From the NCBI GenBank assembly GCA_016715895.1, contig JADJXH010000004.1, forward strand, positions 1,736,001-1,800,000: a stretch of DNA of 64,000 nucleotides, in the 5' to 3' direction. Under the pieces are notes generated by a model. It had not been told where the DNA came from. It ran no database searches and was given only the letters and a program-made list of their open reading frames with translations. Every line of letters begins with the position of its first letter. Position 1 is the stretch's first letter. Positions 35,641 through 44,635 of the stretch are shown here, one piece after another. The DNA comes from Flavobacteriales bacterium (GTDB lineage Bacteria > Bacteroidota > Bacteroidia > Flavobacteriales_F > PHOS-HE28). The position numbers were made by a program, and so were the translations under genes.

Positions 35641-35822
35641 GGTTGCACGACGAAACGAGCACGCACAAGGGAACCCGAAGTGCCCAGGAGTTCCACGATG
35701 TATACCCCGGGGGGCATCTTGCGCGTATCCCAGACCAATTGCCACAAAGAGAATGGACGGGCATTCAGTTCCGCAGAGGAGCTTCCGAACGGGTTCCGCG
35801 CACTATGCGGTAGGCGAGCCAT
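35637..35822 (-). pseudogene. Relic of a T9SS sorting domain
   Basis: A 61-residue open frame whose end reads WDTRKMPPGVYIVELLGTSG and SLVRARFVVQP, the last two strands of a type A sorting domain, preceded by a NPFGSSSAELN box. There is no signal peptide and no mature domain; upstream sequence enters the leader of the amidotransferase gene. It is best read as the 3' scrap of a lost surface-protein gene, still coupled by ATGA overlap to the next gene. Confidence 0.5.
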
Positions 35823-35985
35823 GTGGATGATCGACGACCTGAAGATAGTGGCTGTTCGGGTCAGCGACCGAACCTGCGTATTCGATCTTCCATGAGGAGC
35901 AGCGGAACCTTCCCTTCCCCGCCCGGGTCCAAGCCCGACCAACTCTCGGACCGTGCATCCGCCTCCGCACGATCTTCGCGCCGCC

Positions 35986-36558
35986 GTGCGCATCCTCCTG
36001 CTCGACAACTACGACAGCTTCACCTGGAACCTGCAGCACCTGCTGGCGCCGCACGCCTTGGTGGACGTGGTGCTGAACGATGCGATCACGGTGGACGAGG
36101 CGGCGCGCTACGACCGCATCGTCATCTCCCCGGGCCCGGGCCTGCCGGCCGAGGCGGGCATCACCATGGCGCTGCTGCGCGCGCTGCTGCCCACGCACCC
36201 CGTGCTGGGCGTGTGCCTGGGCATGCAGGCGCTGGTGGAGCTGTGCGGCGGCACGTTGTACAACCAGGCCCGCGTGATGCACGGCGTGCCGGTGGACTGC
36301 CTTCCGGAGGAGCCGCGCGACCCGCTCTTCGCCGGGCTGCCCGAGCGGTTCCCCGTGGGCCTCTACCACAGCTGGGCCGCCGATCCCGCCACGCTGCCGG
36401 CCGAGCTGCGCATCACCGCCCGCAGCGAGCACGGTGTGATCATGGCGGTCCGTCACACGCGTTTTCCGGCCTGCGGCGTGCAGTTCCATCCGGAGAGCGT
36501 GCTCACGCTCGAAGGCGGACGCATCATCCGCAACTGGCTGTCCACGCCGGCCGCGTGA
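35986..36558 (+). CDS. Anthranilate/4-amino-4-deoxychorismate synthase glutamine amidotransferase subunit
   Basis: A 190-residue class I glutamine amidotransferase. The start is the GTG at 35986, giving MRILLLDNYDSFTWNL, the standard opening; a GTG at 35953 is less likely. The triad is visible: Cys77 (GVCLGMQAL), His168 and Glu170 (GVQFHPES). ISPGPGLPAEAG is typical. It releases ammonia from glutamine for chorismate conversion to anthranilate (tryptophan) or aminodeoxychorismate (folate). No synthase partner (TrpE or PabB) is adjacent, so TrpG versus PabA cannot be decided. Its stop directly abuts the stop of lptD. Confidence 0.85.
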   Translation: MRILLLDNYDSFTWNLQHLLAPHALVDVVLNDAITVDEAARYDRIVISPGPGLPAEAGITMALLRALLPTHPVLGVCLGMQALVELCGGTLYNQARVMHGVPVDCLPEEPRDPLFAGLPERFPVGLYHSWAADPATLPAELRITARSEHGVIMAVRHTRFPACGVQFHPESVLTLEGGRIIRNWLSTPAA

Positions 36559-39084
36559 TCAGCGCAGCAGGTCGTCGTTGCCGATGGGCCGCGTCCACTG
36601 GTAGCGCAGGTCGCGCAGCACGCTGGCCTTCACGTTCAGCTGCAGGCTGATGCTCTGGCGGATGCCGTTGGGGATCCAGTTCACGTTAAACTCCCAGCAG
36701 TGCAGGTCCCAGTACAGGTTCAATGAGCTCGGCGTCCACTCGCCGGCCACCACGTCGTAACCGCTGGACACGCCGAGCTTCCAGTACTTGAACAGGGTGA
36801 CGTCGCCGTTGAAGAGCACGCTCTGCCGCTCCTGGTCCTCGATGCCGTCCACGTAGCTGGGGTTGAGGTCGTAGCTGTAGTTGACGCTGAGGCGCCAGGG
36901 CATGTTGAAGTCGATGGCGGCGCCCTTGTTGGGGTCCGATTCGCCCACCACGGGCTGCTCGCCGGGCGCAGCGGGGGCCTGGCCGTAGCGCTTGCTCTTG
37001 AGGTCGAAGCCCACCGCCACGTTCATGGTGGTGAGGCGGGCGAGGGCGCCGCTGCGGTCCACCTCGGCGCGGTCGATGCGCTGCCCGAGCGGGTTCACCG
37101 CGTAGGGGTCCCACACGCTCACGAAGTTCACGTTCACGCGGTTCAGCAGGGTGGTGCGCGCGCTCAGGTTCACCGGCGACCAGTTCAGCGAGTCGCGGAT
37201 CCAGTCGTAGCTGGTGTTCAGCCCCACGAAGTCGAGCAGCTTCACCTTGCGGAAGGCCTGCTGGTCCTCCTCACCGGCCTTGGCGTTGCGCACCTTGGCC
37301 TCCAGGCTCTGGATGAGGCCCAGGCCCACCAGCCCGCTCTCGCCCGCAGGCGACGAGCCATAGATCCCGTTCGCGTAGGGGTTGTAGGTGGAGGCCACCG
37401 AACCGTCCGGCGCGAACACGTCCACCGTGGGGTCCAGGTCGGGGCGGTAGCTCAGCCGCACGCTCGGCGTCACCACATGCCGCACGGCCTTCAACCAGCC
37501 GCCGCTGAACTGATACATGCCGTACAGCTTGCTGGTCATAGTAGCGGCGGCCACCCAGTCGCCGTTGCGCGCGAAGCCCGGCACCTCGTTGGTGAGCACG
37601 GTGTCGCCTTCGGTGTAGTACTCCTGGCGCAACCGCTCGAAGTACCAGCGCTCGGTGACGGTGAATTCCGGGTTCACCGTGAAGAAGCGCGTCTTGAAGG
37701 CGGAGCTGAGGGTGGCGCCCTGGCGCACGCCGTTGCGCAGTTCGCGCATCAGGGTGGGCAGGTTGGCCCAGTAGAGGCGTTCCTCGGTGGTGTTCAGCTG
37801 GTTGTCGAAGGCCAGTGCGTAGGCCACGCCGATCTGCTCATACCACCGCCCGGTGGACACGCGGCGCTGGAAGGGCAGCACGCGGCTCATGTTGAAGGTG
37901 AGCGCGGGCACCGTGAGGTTGAAGGAGCGGTTGCCGGTGTTCTGGGCGTGCCGCAGGTTCACCGCCAGTGTGAAGGGCCTGCCCGGCCACAGGTGCGTCC
38001 AGCCGATGTTGCTCTGGAAGGTGTTGCTGAGGTAATCGATCGTGCTGCTGTTGAAGTTGTTCCGGAAGTTGTTGCTGGTGCCCAGGTGCACGCTGGCCGT
38101 GAAGCGGTCGCTCAGGCTGGCGCGGGTGTCAATCGTGTGGTTCCACTTCACGAAGAAGTTGCGCTGCCGGCTGAAGTCGGGGAAGTCGGGGATGCTGTTG
38201 CGCTGCGTGCTGTGGTCCAGCTGCAGGGCGCCGCTGTAGCGGTAGCGGGTGCGGTAGCGGGTGCTGGCGCGCAGGGCCCAGCTGCCGCGGCTGTAGATGT
38301 CGCCCGTCACGCTCAGGTCCGCGTGCTCGCCCAGCAGCCGGTAGTAGCCGCCGTTGAGCAGGAAGAAGCCCAGGGTGGGGCTCTCCCCGTAGGTGGGCAT
38401 CAGCACCCCGCTGGTGCCGCCGCGCTTGTTGGGGAAGAAGCCGAAGGGGATGGCGATGGGGGTGGGCACGGGCCCCACCTTCATCACGGCGGCACCGGTG
38501 ACGATCTTGTCGTCGGGGATCACCATCATGCGGCTGGCGCGGAAGTGGTAGTGCGGCCGGGGCCGGTCGCAGGTGGTGAGCAGGCCGCCCTTGCTGTGCA
38601 CCTCGCCGTCTCCGTGGCGCTTGCTGACGCGGGCCTGCACGTAGGTCTCCTGCTCGCTGGTGCGCACCTCCTTGATCAGCCCCTTCTGTGTGCGGAAGTT
38701 GTAGCGGATGCTGTCGGCCTCGATGCGGTGGCCCTCCTGGTCGAAGGCGGGCTTGCCCACCACCGTGCCGGTGCTGTCGGGCACACCATGGGCGCGGGCC
38801 TCCTCGTTCTTGAAGTGGTATTCGATGCGGTCGGCCGTGAGCGCCACGCCCTTGTATTGCACCTGGGCCGCCCCGAAGAGGTACACGATCTGCTGCTGCA
38901 GGTCGTACCGGATGCTGTCGCGGGCGCTGTACGACACCGGGGCGTCCAGCGCCTGGCCCAGCGCCGACGGCCCTCCGGCAACCAACAGGAGCGTGATGAA
39001 AAATGCGACACCCCAGGACCGGCCCCGCCGCAGGACCCCGCTAGTTTCGCGCCCTGTGGAGGAGATGCATCGCGCCGGCGCCAT
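36559..39084 (-). CDS. lptD: LPS assembly protein LptD (OstA-like N-domain plus beta-barrel)
   Basis: An 841-residue protein from the ATG at 39084; a hydrophobic export segment (GVAFFITLLLVAGGPSALGQ) begins near residue 26. Residues about 50-250 are the periplasmic OstA-like domain (QQQIVYLFGAAQVQYKGVAL, HRIEADSIRYNFRTQKGLI), and the rest is a large outer-membrane beta-barrel of alternating aromatic strands, ending in a strand-rich LRDLRYQWTRP tail. It inserts lipopolysaccharide into the outer leaflet. The length is normal for Bacteroidota LptD. It is divergent from the amidase with overlapping control regions. Confidence 0.85.
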   Translation of the reverse strand: MAPARCISSTGRETSGVLRRGRSWGVAFFITLLLVAGGPSALGQALDAPVSYSARDSIRYDLQQQIVYLFGAAQVQYKGVALTADRIEYHFKNEEARAHGVPDSTGTVVGKPAFDQEGHRIEADSIRYNFRTQKGLIKEVRTSEQETYVQARVSKRHGDGEVHSKGGLLTTCDRPRPHYHFRASRMMVIPDDKIVTGAAVMKVGPVPTPIAIPFGFFPNKRGGTSGVLMPTYGESPTLGFFLLNGGYYRLLGEHADLSVTGDIYSRGSWALRASTRYRTRYRYSGALQLDHSTQRNSIPDFPDFSRQRNFFVKWNHTIDTRASLSDRFTASVHLGTSNNFRNNFNSSTIDYLSNTFQSNIGWTHLWPGRPFTLAVNLRHAQNTGNRSFNLTVPALTFNMSRVLPFQRRVSTGRWYEQIGVAYALAFDNQLNTTEERLYWANLPTLMRELRNGVRQGATLSSAFKTRFFTVNPEFTVTERWYFERLRQEYYTEGDTVLTNEVPGFARNGDWVAAATMTSKLYGMYQFSGGWLKAVRHVVTPSVRLSYRPDLDPTVDVFAPDGSVASTYNPYANGIYGSSPAGESGLVGLGLIQSLEAKVRNAKAGEEDQQAFRKVKLLDFVGLNTSYDWIRDSLNWSPVNLSARTTLLNRVNVNFVSVWDPYAVNPLGQRIDRAEVDRSGALARLTTMNVAVGFDLKSKRYGQAPAAPGEQPVVGESDPNKGAAIDFNMPWRLSVNYSYDLNPSYVDGIEDQERQSVLFNGDVTLFKYWKLGVSSGYDVVAGEWTPSSLNLYWDLHCWEFNVNWIPNGIRQSISLQLNVKASVLRDLRYQWTRPIGNDDLLR
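39042..39049 (+). promoter_or_regulatory. Putative -7 box TAGTTTCG for the amidase operon
   Basis: TAGTTTCG fits TAnnTTnG and lies within the first codons of the divergent lptD gene. A GGAGGAG stretch just before an ATG at 39065 is unusual here, as this genome hardly uses Shine-Dalgarno sites. Confidence 0.4.
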
Positions 39085-39092
39085 TCGCGGGC

Positions 39093-39100
39093 CGAAAATA
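39093..39100 (-). promoter_or_regulatory. Putative -7 box TATTTTCG for lptD
   Basis: TATTTTCG on the minus strand, 8 bases before the ATG at 39084. The transcript would be nearly leaderless. It lies inside the 5' part of the amidase leader, so the two promoters cross. Confidence 0.4.
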
Positions 39101-39142
39101 GGGCTTCGCGTCCGGGGGGCTTCCCCGGCCGCCAGGGCGGTG

Positions 39143-40264
39143 ATGCGCATCGGGCTGGCCGCGTGCGCGGCGCTGCTGCTGCCTGCACGGACCATGCCAC
39201 AGGGCCCGGCGGCGGGCGATGTCAACCGCATCCGCACGGTGGTGCTCGATGCCGGCCACGGCGGCAAGGACCCCGGCAACCTCGGCACCGGCCGCTACAA
39301 GACCACCGAGAAGCACGTGTCCCTCAACGTCACCAAGCTGCTGGGCAAGTACATCTCCGAGGCCTTTCCCGACGTGAAGGTGGTGTACACCCGCGAGGAC
39401 GACCGCTTCATCGAGCTGCGCGAACGCTGCAACATCGCCAACCGGGCCAAGGCCGATGTCTTCATCAGCATCCACTGCAACGCCAACGACAACAAGGACC
39501 CGCACGGCTGCGAGACCTACGTGATGGGCCTGCACAAGACCGAGGCCAACATGAAGGTGGCCCAGAAGGAGAACGCGGCCATCCTGCTGGAGGACGGGCA
39601 CGAGCTGAAGTACGACGGCTACGACCCCAACGACCCGGAAAGCATGATCGCGCTGAGCCTGCGGCAGAACGTGCACCTGGACCACAGCCTGCTGCTCAGC
39701 GCGCTCATCCAGAAGCAGTTCAAGGACCGCGTGGGGCGTCCGGACCGCGGGGTGAAGCAGGCCGGCTTCCTGGTGATCAGCTACACCACCATGCCCAGCG
39801 TGCTCATCGAACTGGGCTTCCTCACCAACGCCACCGAGGAGGACTTCCTGCAGGGCGAGCAGGGTCAGGACTACATGGCCTCGGCCATCTACCGGGCCTT
39901 CAAGGAGTACAAGGCCACCGTGGAGGGCGTGGAGCTCACCACGCCGGCCCCGGTGGTGGAGAAGCCCGCGCCGCCGATGCCCGGGCCCGCCACCTCGGGC
40001 GTGCGCTTCAAGGTGCAGGTGGTCACCTCCAGCAAGCGCATCGAGCCCACGGCGAAGAACTTCAAGGGGCTGGAGGGGGTCGAGGAGCACCGCGGCAACG
40101 AACTGTACCGCTACACGGTGGGCGATGAGCCCTCCCTGGAGCGGGCGCGGGCCGTGCAGAAGCTGTGCCGCGACAAGGGATACGACGGCGCCTTCATCGT
40201 GGCCTTCCGCGATGGCGTCCGGATCGATCTGCAGGAAGCCGTTAAATTCGCCCAGAGCCAATAA
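39143..40264 (+). CDS. N-acetylmuramoyl-L-alanine amidase with SPOR-like C-terminus
   Basis: A 373-residue protein. The ATG at 39143 opens a compact signal peptide (MRIGLAACAALLLPA); an ATG at 39065 in the same frame would add 26 residues. The Amidase_3 domain has the zinc ligands in VVLDAGHGGKDPGN and DVFISIHCNAND, and the catalytic Glu in VLIELGFLTN. A Pro-rich linker (PAPVVEKPAPPMPGPA) leads to an about 80-residue SPOR-like domain (VRFKVQVVTSSKRIE). It cleaves the amide linking muramic acid to the stem peptide in the periplasm, in cell separation. It starts a same-strand run of five genes. Confidence 0.88.
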   Translation: MRIGLAACAALLLPARTMPQGPAAGDVNRIRTVVLDAGHGGKDPGNLGTGRYKTTEKHVSLNVTKLLGKYISEAFPDVKVVYTREDDRFIELRERCNIANRAKADVFISIHCNANDNKDPHGCETYVMGLHKTEANMKVAQKENAAILLEDGHELKYDGYDPNDPESMIALSLRQNVHLDHSLLLSALIQKQFKDRVGRPDRGVKQAGFLVISYTTMPSVLIELGFLTNATEEDFLQGEQGQDYMASAIYRAFKEYKATVEGVELTTPAPVVEKPAPPMPGPATSGVRFKVQVVTSSKRIEPTAKNFKGLEGVEEHRGNELYRYTVGDEPSLERARAVQKLCRDKGYDGAFIVAFRDGVRIDLQEAVKFAQSQ

Positions 40265-40273
40265 CGACAGGCA

Positions 40274-41302
40274 TTGCCGAAGCTCAAACGGGAGTACTCC
40301 ATCGCCCTGATGGTCATCGCTGGAGCGCTGCTCCTGGTCTTCGGCGTCAACTACCTCAAGGGGCTTGACCTGCTGCAGCGGCGCAACGTGTACCACGCCG
40401 TGTACACGGACATCTCCGGCATCGCCGAGACCTCGCCGCTGCTGCTGAACGGCTACAAGGTGGGCAGCGTGGTGCGCACCGACCTGCTGCCCGGCCCCGG
40501 TGCCCTCATCGTGGTCTCCTTCCAACTGAACGAGGACGGGCTGGAACTCCCGCGGGACACCCGCATCCGCATCAAGGGCGACCTGCTGAACAAGTGGACC
40601 GAGCTGATGCTGGGCGACAGCGCGGTGCTGGCCGAGCCCGGCGATACGCTCATCGGCGACGTCACCCCGGGCCTCACCGAGGCGCTGGGCCAGCAGATCG
40701 ATCCGCTCAAGCGCAAGGCGGAGACCATGCTGGTGAGCGTCGATTCGGTGCTCACCGCCTTCCAGCAGGTGCTGAACCCCAAGGCCCGCAACGACATCGA
40801 CAGCAGCCTGTCCAGCATCCGGTCCACGCTGGAATCCCTGGACAAGGCCGCCCAGCAGCTCAACCAGCTCATCGCCGTGGAGCGCCAGACCATCAGCGCC
40901 ACGCTGGGCAACCTGGAGAGCGTGAGCGGCAACCTGCGCAACAACAACGTGCAGATCACCCGCATCCTGCAGAACCTCGACACCACCGCCGCCACGCTGG
41001 CCAACGGCAGCATCCAGCGCACGCTGTCCTCCCTGGACAGCACCATGGCCGAGGCGCGCACCATCATGGGCGGCCTGCGCGAGGGCAACGGCACGCTGGG
41101 CCAGCTGATGGCCAACGACAGCCTGTACCGCAACCTGGAGCGGGCCAGCAACGAGCTCGACCTGCTGCTGGAGGATGTGCGGCTGAACCCGAACCGCTAC
41201 GTGCATGTTTCCGTGTTCGGGAAGAAGGACAAGCTGCCGAAGCTGAGCGACAGCGACGTGCAACGCATCGGTGACGCCGTGCGCAACGGGACCAAGGAAT
41301 GA
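40274..41302 (+). CDS. MlaD/MCE family lipid-transport protein
   Basis: A 342-residue protein. No suitable ATG exists; the TTG at 40274 gives MPKLKREYSIALMVIAGALL, the usual membrane anchor with a short basic N-terminus. Then comes the MCE domain (about 38-115): YTDISGIAETSPLLLNGYKV and GSVVRTDLLPG. The rest is a long helical region (about 150-300) with heptad patterns. Such proteins form hexameric rings that bind phospholipids between membranes. It is 9 bases after the amidase and overlaps the next gene by 4 bases (ATGA). Confidence 0.85.
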   Translation: MPKLKREYSIALMVIAGALLLVFGVNYLKGLDLLQRRNVYHAVYTDISGIAETSPLLLNGYKVGSVVRTDLLPGPGALIVVSFQLNEDGLELPRDTRIRIKGDLLNKWTELMLGDSAVLAEPGDTLIGDVTPGLTEALGQQIDPLKRKAETMLVSVDSVLTAFQQVLNPKARNDIDSSLSSIRSTLESLDKAAQQLNQLIAVERQTISATLGNLESVSGNLRNNNVQITRILQNLDTTAATLANGSIQRTLSSLDSTMAEARTIMGGLREGNGTLGQLMANDSLYRNLERASNELDLLLEDVRLNPNRYVHVSVFGKKDKLPKLSDSDVQRIGDAVRNGTKE

Positions 41303-42624
41303 GCATCGGGCAGATCGTCTTCGTGGTGCTGCTGGCGGCCGCCGGCGCCTGGTTCGGGCGGCAGGTGATGCGCATCCGCCGCAACATCCTGCTGGGGCGC
41401 GACGAGGACCGCACCGACCGGCCCGCCGAGCGCTGGGCGGTGATGGCGCGCGTGGCCCTGGGCCAGAGCAAGATGGTGGTGCGCCCGGTGGCGGGCTTCC
41501 TGCACATCCTCATCTACGCCGGCTTCGTCATCATCAACATCGAAGTGCTGGAGATCGTGATCGACGGCGTGTTCGGCACCCACCGCGTGTTCGCCTTCCT
41601 GGGCGGCCTGTACGATGTGCTCATCGGAAGCTTCGAGGTGCTGGCGCTGGGCGTGCTGGTGGCGTGCATCGGCTTCATCGCGCGCCGCGCCGTGCTGCGG
41701 CTGCCGCGTTTCCACAAGCCGGAGATGAAGGGCTGGCCCTCGCAGGACGCCATGATCATCCTGGTGACCGAGATCCTGCTGATGAGCGCCTTCCTCACCA
41801 TGAACGCGGCGGACCTGACGCTGCAGCAGCGTGGCGTGGCGCACTACGTGGTGGCCGGCGCCTTTCCGGTGAGCGGCCTGCTGGCCCCGGCCTTGTCCGG
41901 GCTGAGCGATGGGGGCCTGGTGGCGGTGGAGCGCTTCTGCTGGTGGTTCCACATCGTGGGCATCCTGGCCTTCCTGAACTACCTGGTGGTGAGCAAGCAT
42001 CTGCACATCCTGCTCGCCTTCCCCAACACGTGGTACGGCAAGCTGGAGCCGAAGACCCAGGTGGCCAACATGCCGCGGATCACCGGGGAGGTGCGCAGCA
42101 TGCTGGACCCCTCGGTGCCGCCGCCTGCCGCCGCGCCCGCGCGCACCGTGGCCGGGGTGGAGATGGCCGAGCGCTTCGGCGCGAAGGACGTGTTCGACCT
42201 CAGCTGGAAGAACCTGCTCGATGCCTACACGTGCACGGAGTGCGGCCGCTGCACCAGCGAATGCCCGGCCAACCTCACCGGCAAGCTGCTCAGCCCCCGC
42301 AAGATCATGATGGACACCCGCGACCGCGTGGAGCAGGTGGGCCGGGTGATCGACGCGAAGGGGAGGTGGGAGGACGACGGGGCCAGCCTGCACAGCCGCA
42401 TCAGCGAGGAGGAGCTGTGGGCCTGCACCACCTGCAACGCCTGCACCGAGGCCTGTCCGGTCAACATCGACCCGGTGGACATCATCATGCAGATGCGCCG
42501 CTACAAGGTGATGGAGGAGAGCAGCACGCGCGCCGCCCTCACCGGCATGTTCAACAACGTGGAGAACAACGGCGCCCCCTGGGCCTTCGGTGCGGACAAA
42601 CGCATGGACTGGGCCCGGTCCTGA
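41299..42624 (+). CDS. Membrane-bound (Fe-S) oxidoreductase subunit with two 4Fe-4S motifs
   Basis: A 441-residue protein. Residues 1-250 have about five membrane helices, like the nitrate-reductase-gamma/HdrE type (VRPVAGFLHILIYAGFVIIN). Two ferredoxin motifs follow: CTECGRCTSECP (residue 312) and CTTCNACTEACP (residue 376), with a GlpC/HdrC-like end. It probably passes electrons between quinone and a soluble partner, the CCG-domain protein at 43111, on the same strand after one HAD gene. Its start overlaps the MCE stop (ATGA). The exact reaction is unknown. Confidence 0.85.
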   Translation: MSIGQIVFVVLLAAAGAWFGRQVMRIRRNILLGRDEDRTDRPAERWAVMARVALGQSKMVVRPVAGFLHILIYAGFVIINIEVLEIVIDGVFGTHRVFAFLGGLYDVLIGSFEVLALGVLVACIGFIARRAVLRLPRFHKPEMKGWPSQDAMIILVTEILLMSAFLTMNAADLTLQQRGVAHYVVAGAFPVSGLLAPALSGLSDGGLVAVERFCWWFHIVGILAFLNYLVVSKHLHILLAFPNTWYGKLEPKTQVANMPRITGEVRSMLDPSVPPPAAAPARTVAGVEMAERFGAKDVFDLSWKNLLDAYTCTECGRCTSECPANLTGKLLSPRKIMMDTRDRVEQVGRVIDAKGRWEDDGASLHSRISEEELWACTTCNACTEACPVNIDPVDIIMQMRRYKVMEESSTRAALTGMFNNVENNGAPWAFGADKRMDWARS

Positions 42625-42647
42625 TCGACGCACATCATACGCGAGCC

Positions 42648-43067
42648 ATGAGCAAGCCCACCCTGATCGAGACCACCGAGAACGGCAAGCGGGTGAGCCC
42701 GAAGCTGCCGCCGGGGATGAAGAACTTCCTGATCGACATCGACGGCACCATCTGCGAGGACATCCCCAACGAGGAGCCGTGGCGGATGGCCGATGCGGAG
42801 GTGTTCCCCGAGGCGTTGGCAAAGCTCAACGCCTGGTTCGAAGCTGGCCACATCATCACCTTCTTCACCAGCCGCACCGAGGAGCACCGCGCGGTCACCG
42901 AGGCCTGGCTGACGAAGCACGGGTTCAGGTACCACGGCATGGTGATGGGCAAGCCCCGCGGCGGCAACTACCACTGGATCGACGACCGCGAGGTGAGGGC
43001 CACCCGGTACGAAGGGCATTTCACGGACCTGGTGGAGAAGCGCCGCACCGTGCAGGTTTTTGAATGA
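42648..43067 (+). CDS. HAD-superfamily small phosphatase-like protein
   Basis: A 139-residue protein from the ATG at 42648 (MSKPTLIETTENGKR). The HAD motif I is KNFLIDIDGTICEDIPNEEP with the nucleophile Asp, motif II ITFFTSRTEEHR, and motif III the Lys/Asp region GKPRGGNYHWIDDREV. It resembles the Bacteroidota proteins often labelled phosphoheptose isomerase, a label that the sequence does not support. It lies between the two Fe-S subunit genes, 23 bases after the first. Cytosolic; the substrate is unknown. Confidence 0.75.
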   Translation: MSKPTLIETTENGKRVSPKLPPGMKNFLIDIDGTICEDIPNEEPWRMADAEVFPEALAKLNAWFEAGHIITFFTSRTEEHRAVTEAWLTKHGFRYHGMVMGKPRGGNYHWIDDREVRATRYEGHFTDLVEKRRTVQVFE

Positions 43068-43070
43068 ACC

Positions 43071-43098
43071 GTAGCGTCGACCCACCGGGTCGACCCGC
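43071..43098 (+). repeat. REP-like palindrome, type 1
   Basis: GTAG is followed by the hairpin TCGACCC-ACC-GGGTCGA. The GTAG lead plus a short hairpin is the layout of REP sequences. It fills the gap between the HAD and the CCG-domain genes. Confidence 0.55.
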
Positions 43099-43110
43099 TG
43101 AACAACCCCG

Positions 43111-43899
43111 ATGAGCGACCTCCGCATCCCCACCATGGCCGAGATGATGGCCGCCGGCGAAACGCCCGAAGTGCTGTTCTGGGTGGGCTGCGCCGGTGCC
43201 TTCGACGACCGGGCGCGCAAGATCACCAAGGCCTTCGTCCGCATCCTGAACGCGGCCCGGGTGAAGTTCGCCGTGCTGGGCACCGAGGAGACCTGCACGG
43301 GCGATCCCGCGCGCCGGGCCGGCAACGAGTTCCTGTTCCAGATGCAGGCCCTTCAGAACGTCGCCGTGCTCAACGGCTACGGGGTGAAGCGCATCGTCAC
43401 CGCCTGCCCGCACTGCTTCAACACGCTGAAGAACGAGTACCCGGCGCTGGGCGGCAGCTACGAGGTGATGCACCACACGCAGTTCATCAACGCGCTGTTG
43501 AAGGAGGGCCGCATCAAGGTCGAGGGCGGCGACTTCAAAGGCAGGCGCATCACCTTCCACGATCCCTGCTACCTGGGCCGCGGCAACGGCGAGTACGAGG
43601 CCCCGCGCGAGGTGCTGCTGAAGCTGGACGCCGCCTTGGTGGAGCTGAAGCGCAGTCGGGCGCACGGCCTGTGCTGCGGGGCGGGTGGCGCGCAGATGTT
43701 CAAGGAGGCCGAGCCCGGCACGCGCGAGGTGAACCACGAGCGTGCCGAGGAGGCGCTGGCCGCCTCACCGGACGTCATCGCCGCCGGCTGCCCGTTCTGC
43801 AACACCATGCTCACCGACGGCGTGAAGAAGTTCAACCAGGAGGGGAAGGTGCAGGTGCTGGATGTGGCCGAGCTGATAGCGGAGGCGGGGGACCTGTAA
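43111..43899 (+). CDS. CCG-domain (heterodisulfide reductase B-like) Fe-S protein
   Basis: A 262-residue protein starting MSDLRIPTMAEMMAAGETPE. It has two CCG domains: FWVGCAGAFDD, TEETCTGDPARR and ACPHCFNTLKNEYP in the first, then FHDPCYLGRGNG, GLCCGAGGAQMF and GCPFCNTML in the second. These bind unusual Fe-S clusters in HdrB, GlpC and LutA relatives. It is the soluble partner of the membrane Fe-S protein at 41299, as in other Bacteroidota. The reaction is not known. A REP palindrome begins at its 3' end. Confidence 0.85.
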   Translation: MSDLRIPTMAEMMAAGETPEVLFWVGCAGAFDDRARKITKAFVRILNAARVKFAVLGTEETCTGDPARRAGNEFLFQMQALQNVAVLNGYGVKRIVTACPHCFNTLKNEYPALGGSYEVMHHTQFINALLKEGRIKVEGGDFKGRRITFHDPCYLGRGNGEYEAPREVLLKLDAALVELKRSRAHGLCCGAGGAQMFKEAEPGTREVNHERAEEALAASPDVIAAGCPFCNTMLTDGVKKFNQEGKVQVLDVAELIAEAGDL

Positions 43900-43918
43900 C
43901 GGCGACGTTCACGTCGCC
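43895..43918 (+). repeat. REP palindrome upstream of the RAYT gene
   Basis: GTAAC followed by GGCGACGTTCACGTCGCC (43901-43918), a perfect 8-base stem with a 2-base loop. Its start overlaps the stop of the CCG gene. It matches the arms of the element at 44636-44695 on the other side of the RAYT gene. Confidence 0.7.
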
Positions 43919-44058
43919 GCATCTTCGCGATGAAAGTCCCGGCGATCGTCGGCAATGTGTCCCGCGAAGCCATCTCCGAACTCCCCTCACGAACTATGGC
44001 ATTTCCAAGGTCGGTTAACCGTGCCGGCTAATTTGGTGGTCGAGGACACTGCTGGCCC

Positions 44059-44586
44059 ATGCTCGAGCCAAGACCACCCGTGTTCGATCCTGAACGACAC
44101 CAGCGTCGTTCCATGCGATCGCGGACACATGACTACGCATCACCGGGCATTTACTTCGTCACCTTCAACACCAAAGCAAGGCATCGTTGGTTCGGTGAGA
44201 TTCGCGATGGCTGCATGCATCTGAACGCGAACGGCCGGCTCGCCAAGGAGCACTGGATCACCATTCCGGAACATCATGGCCATGTTCGGTTACATGCGTT
44301 CACCATCATGCCCGACCATATCCATGGCATCGTGGAACTCATCGAACGGCCTGTCCGTTCGGCCCTGGTCCGTAAGGATCACCGGCCCAATGGACCGGCT
44401 CCCGGATCGTTGGGAGCGATCATAGGAGCATATCGTGCAGGTGTGGTCCGTGCCATGAACCTGTCCAGGTCTTATGTGATCCGCGGTCTTTGGCAGCGCG
44501 GCTATCACGATGTCATTATCCGTAATGAACGGTCGTTCCAGCGCATTACAGGCTATATCCAAAGGCATCCGTCGATGATGGGATGA
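44059..44586 (+). CDS. REP-associated tyrosine transposase (RAYT, Y1_Tnp/IS200-like)
   Basis: A 175-residue protein starting MLEPRPPVFDPERHQRRSMR. The RAYT signature is clear: DYASPGIYFVTFNTKARHRW, the HUH motif in LHAFTIMPDHIHGIVEL (His87, His89), IIGAYRAGVVRAMN with a candidate catalytic Tyr125, and an IIRNERSFQRITGYIQRHP end. HUH nucleases of this type nick single-stranded REP hairpins and are thought to spread them; they have no inverted-repeat ends of their own. It lies between two matching REP elements, so the set looks complete. Confidence 0.87.
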   Translation: MLEPRPPVFDPERHQRRSMRSRTHDYASPGIYFVTFNTKARHRWFGEIRDGCMHLNANGRLAKEHWITIPEHHGHVRLHAFTIMPDHIHGIVELIERPVRSALVRKDHRPNGPAPGSLGAIIGAYRAGVVRAMNLSRSYVIRGLWQRGYHDVIIRNERSFQRITGYIQRHPSMMG

Positions 44587-44635
44587 TGCCAGTGGGTGAG
44601 GAAAAGGATGGTGGGCGACCACTGCCCGAACAGCC

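Noticed and set aside
37477..40128. An 883-codon open frame running through lptD antisense into the amidase
   Set aside because: It uses the wrong frame of the amidase and the antisense of lptD, both of which show full family motifs.
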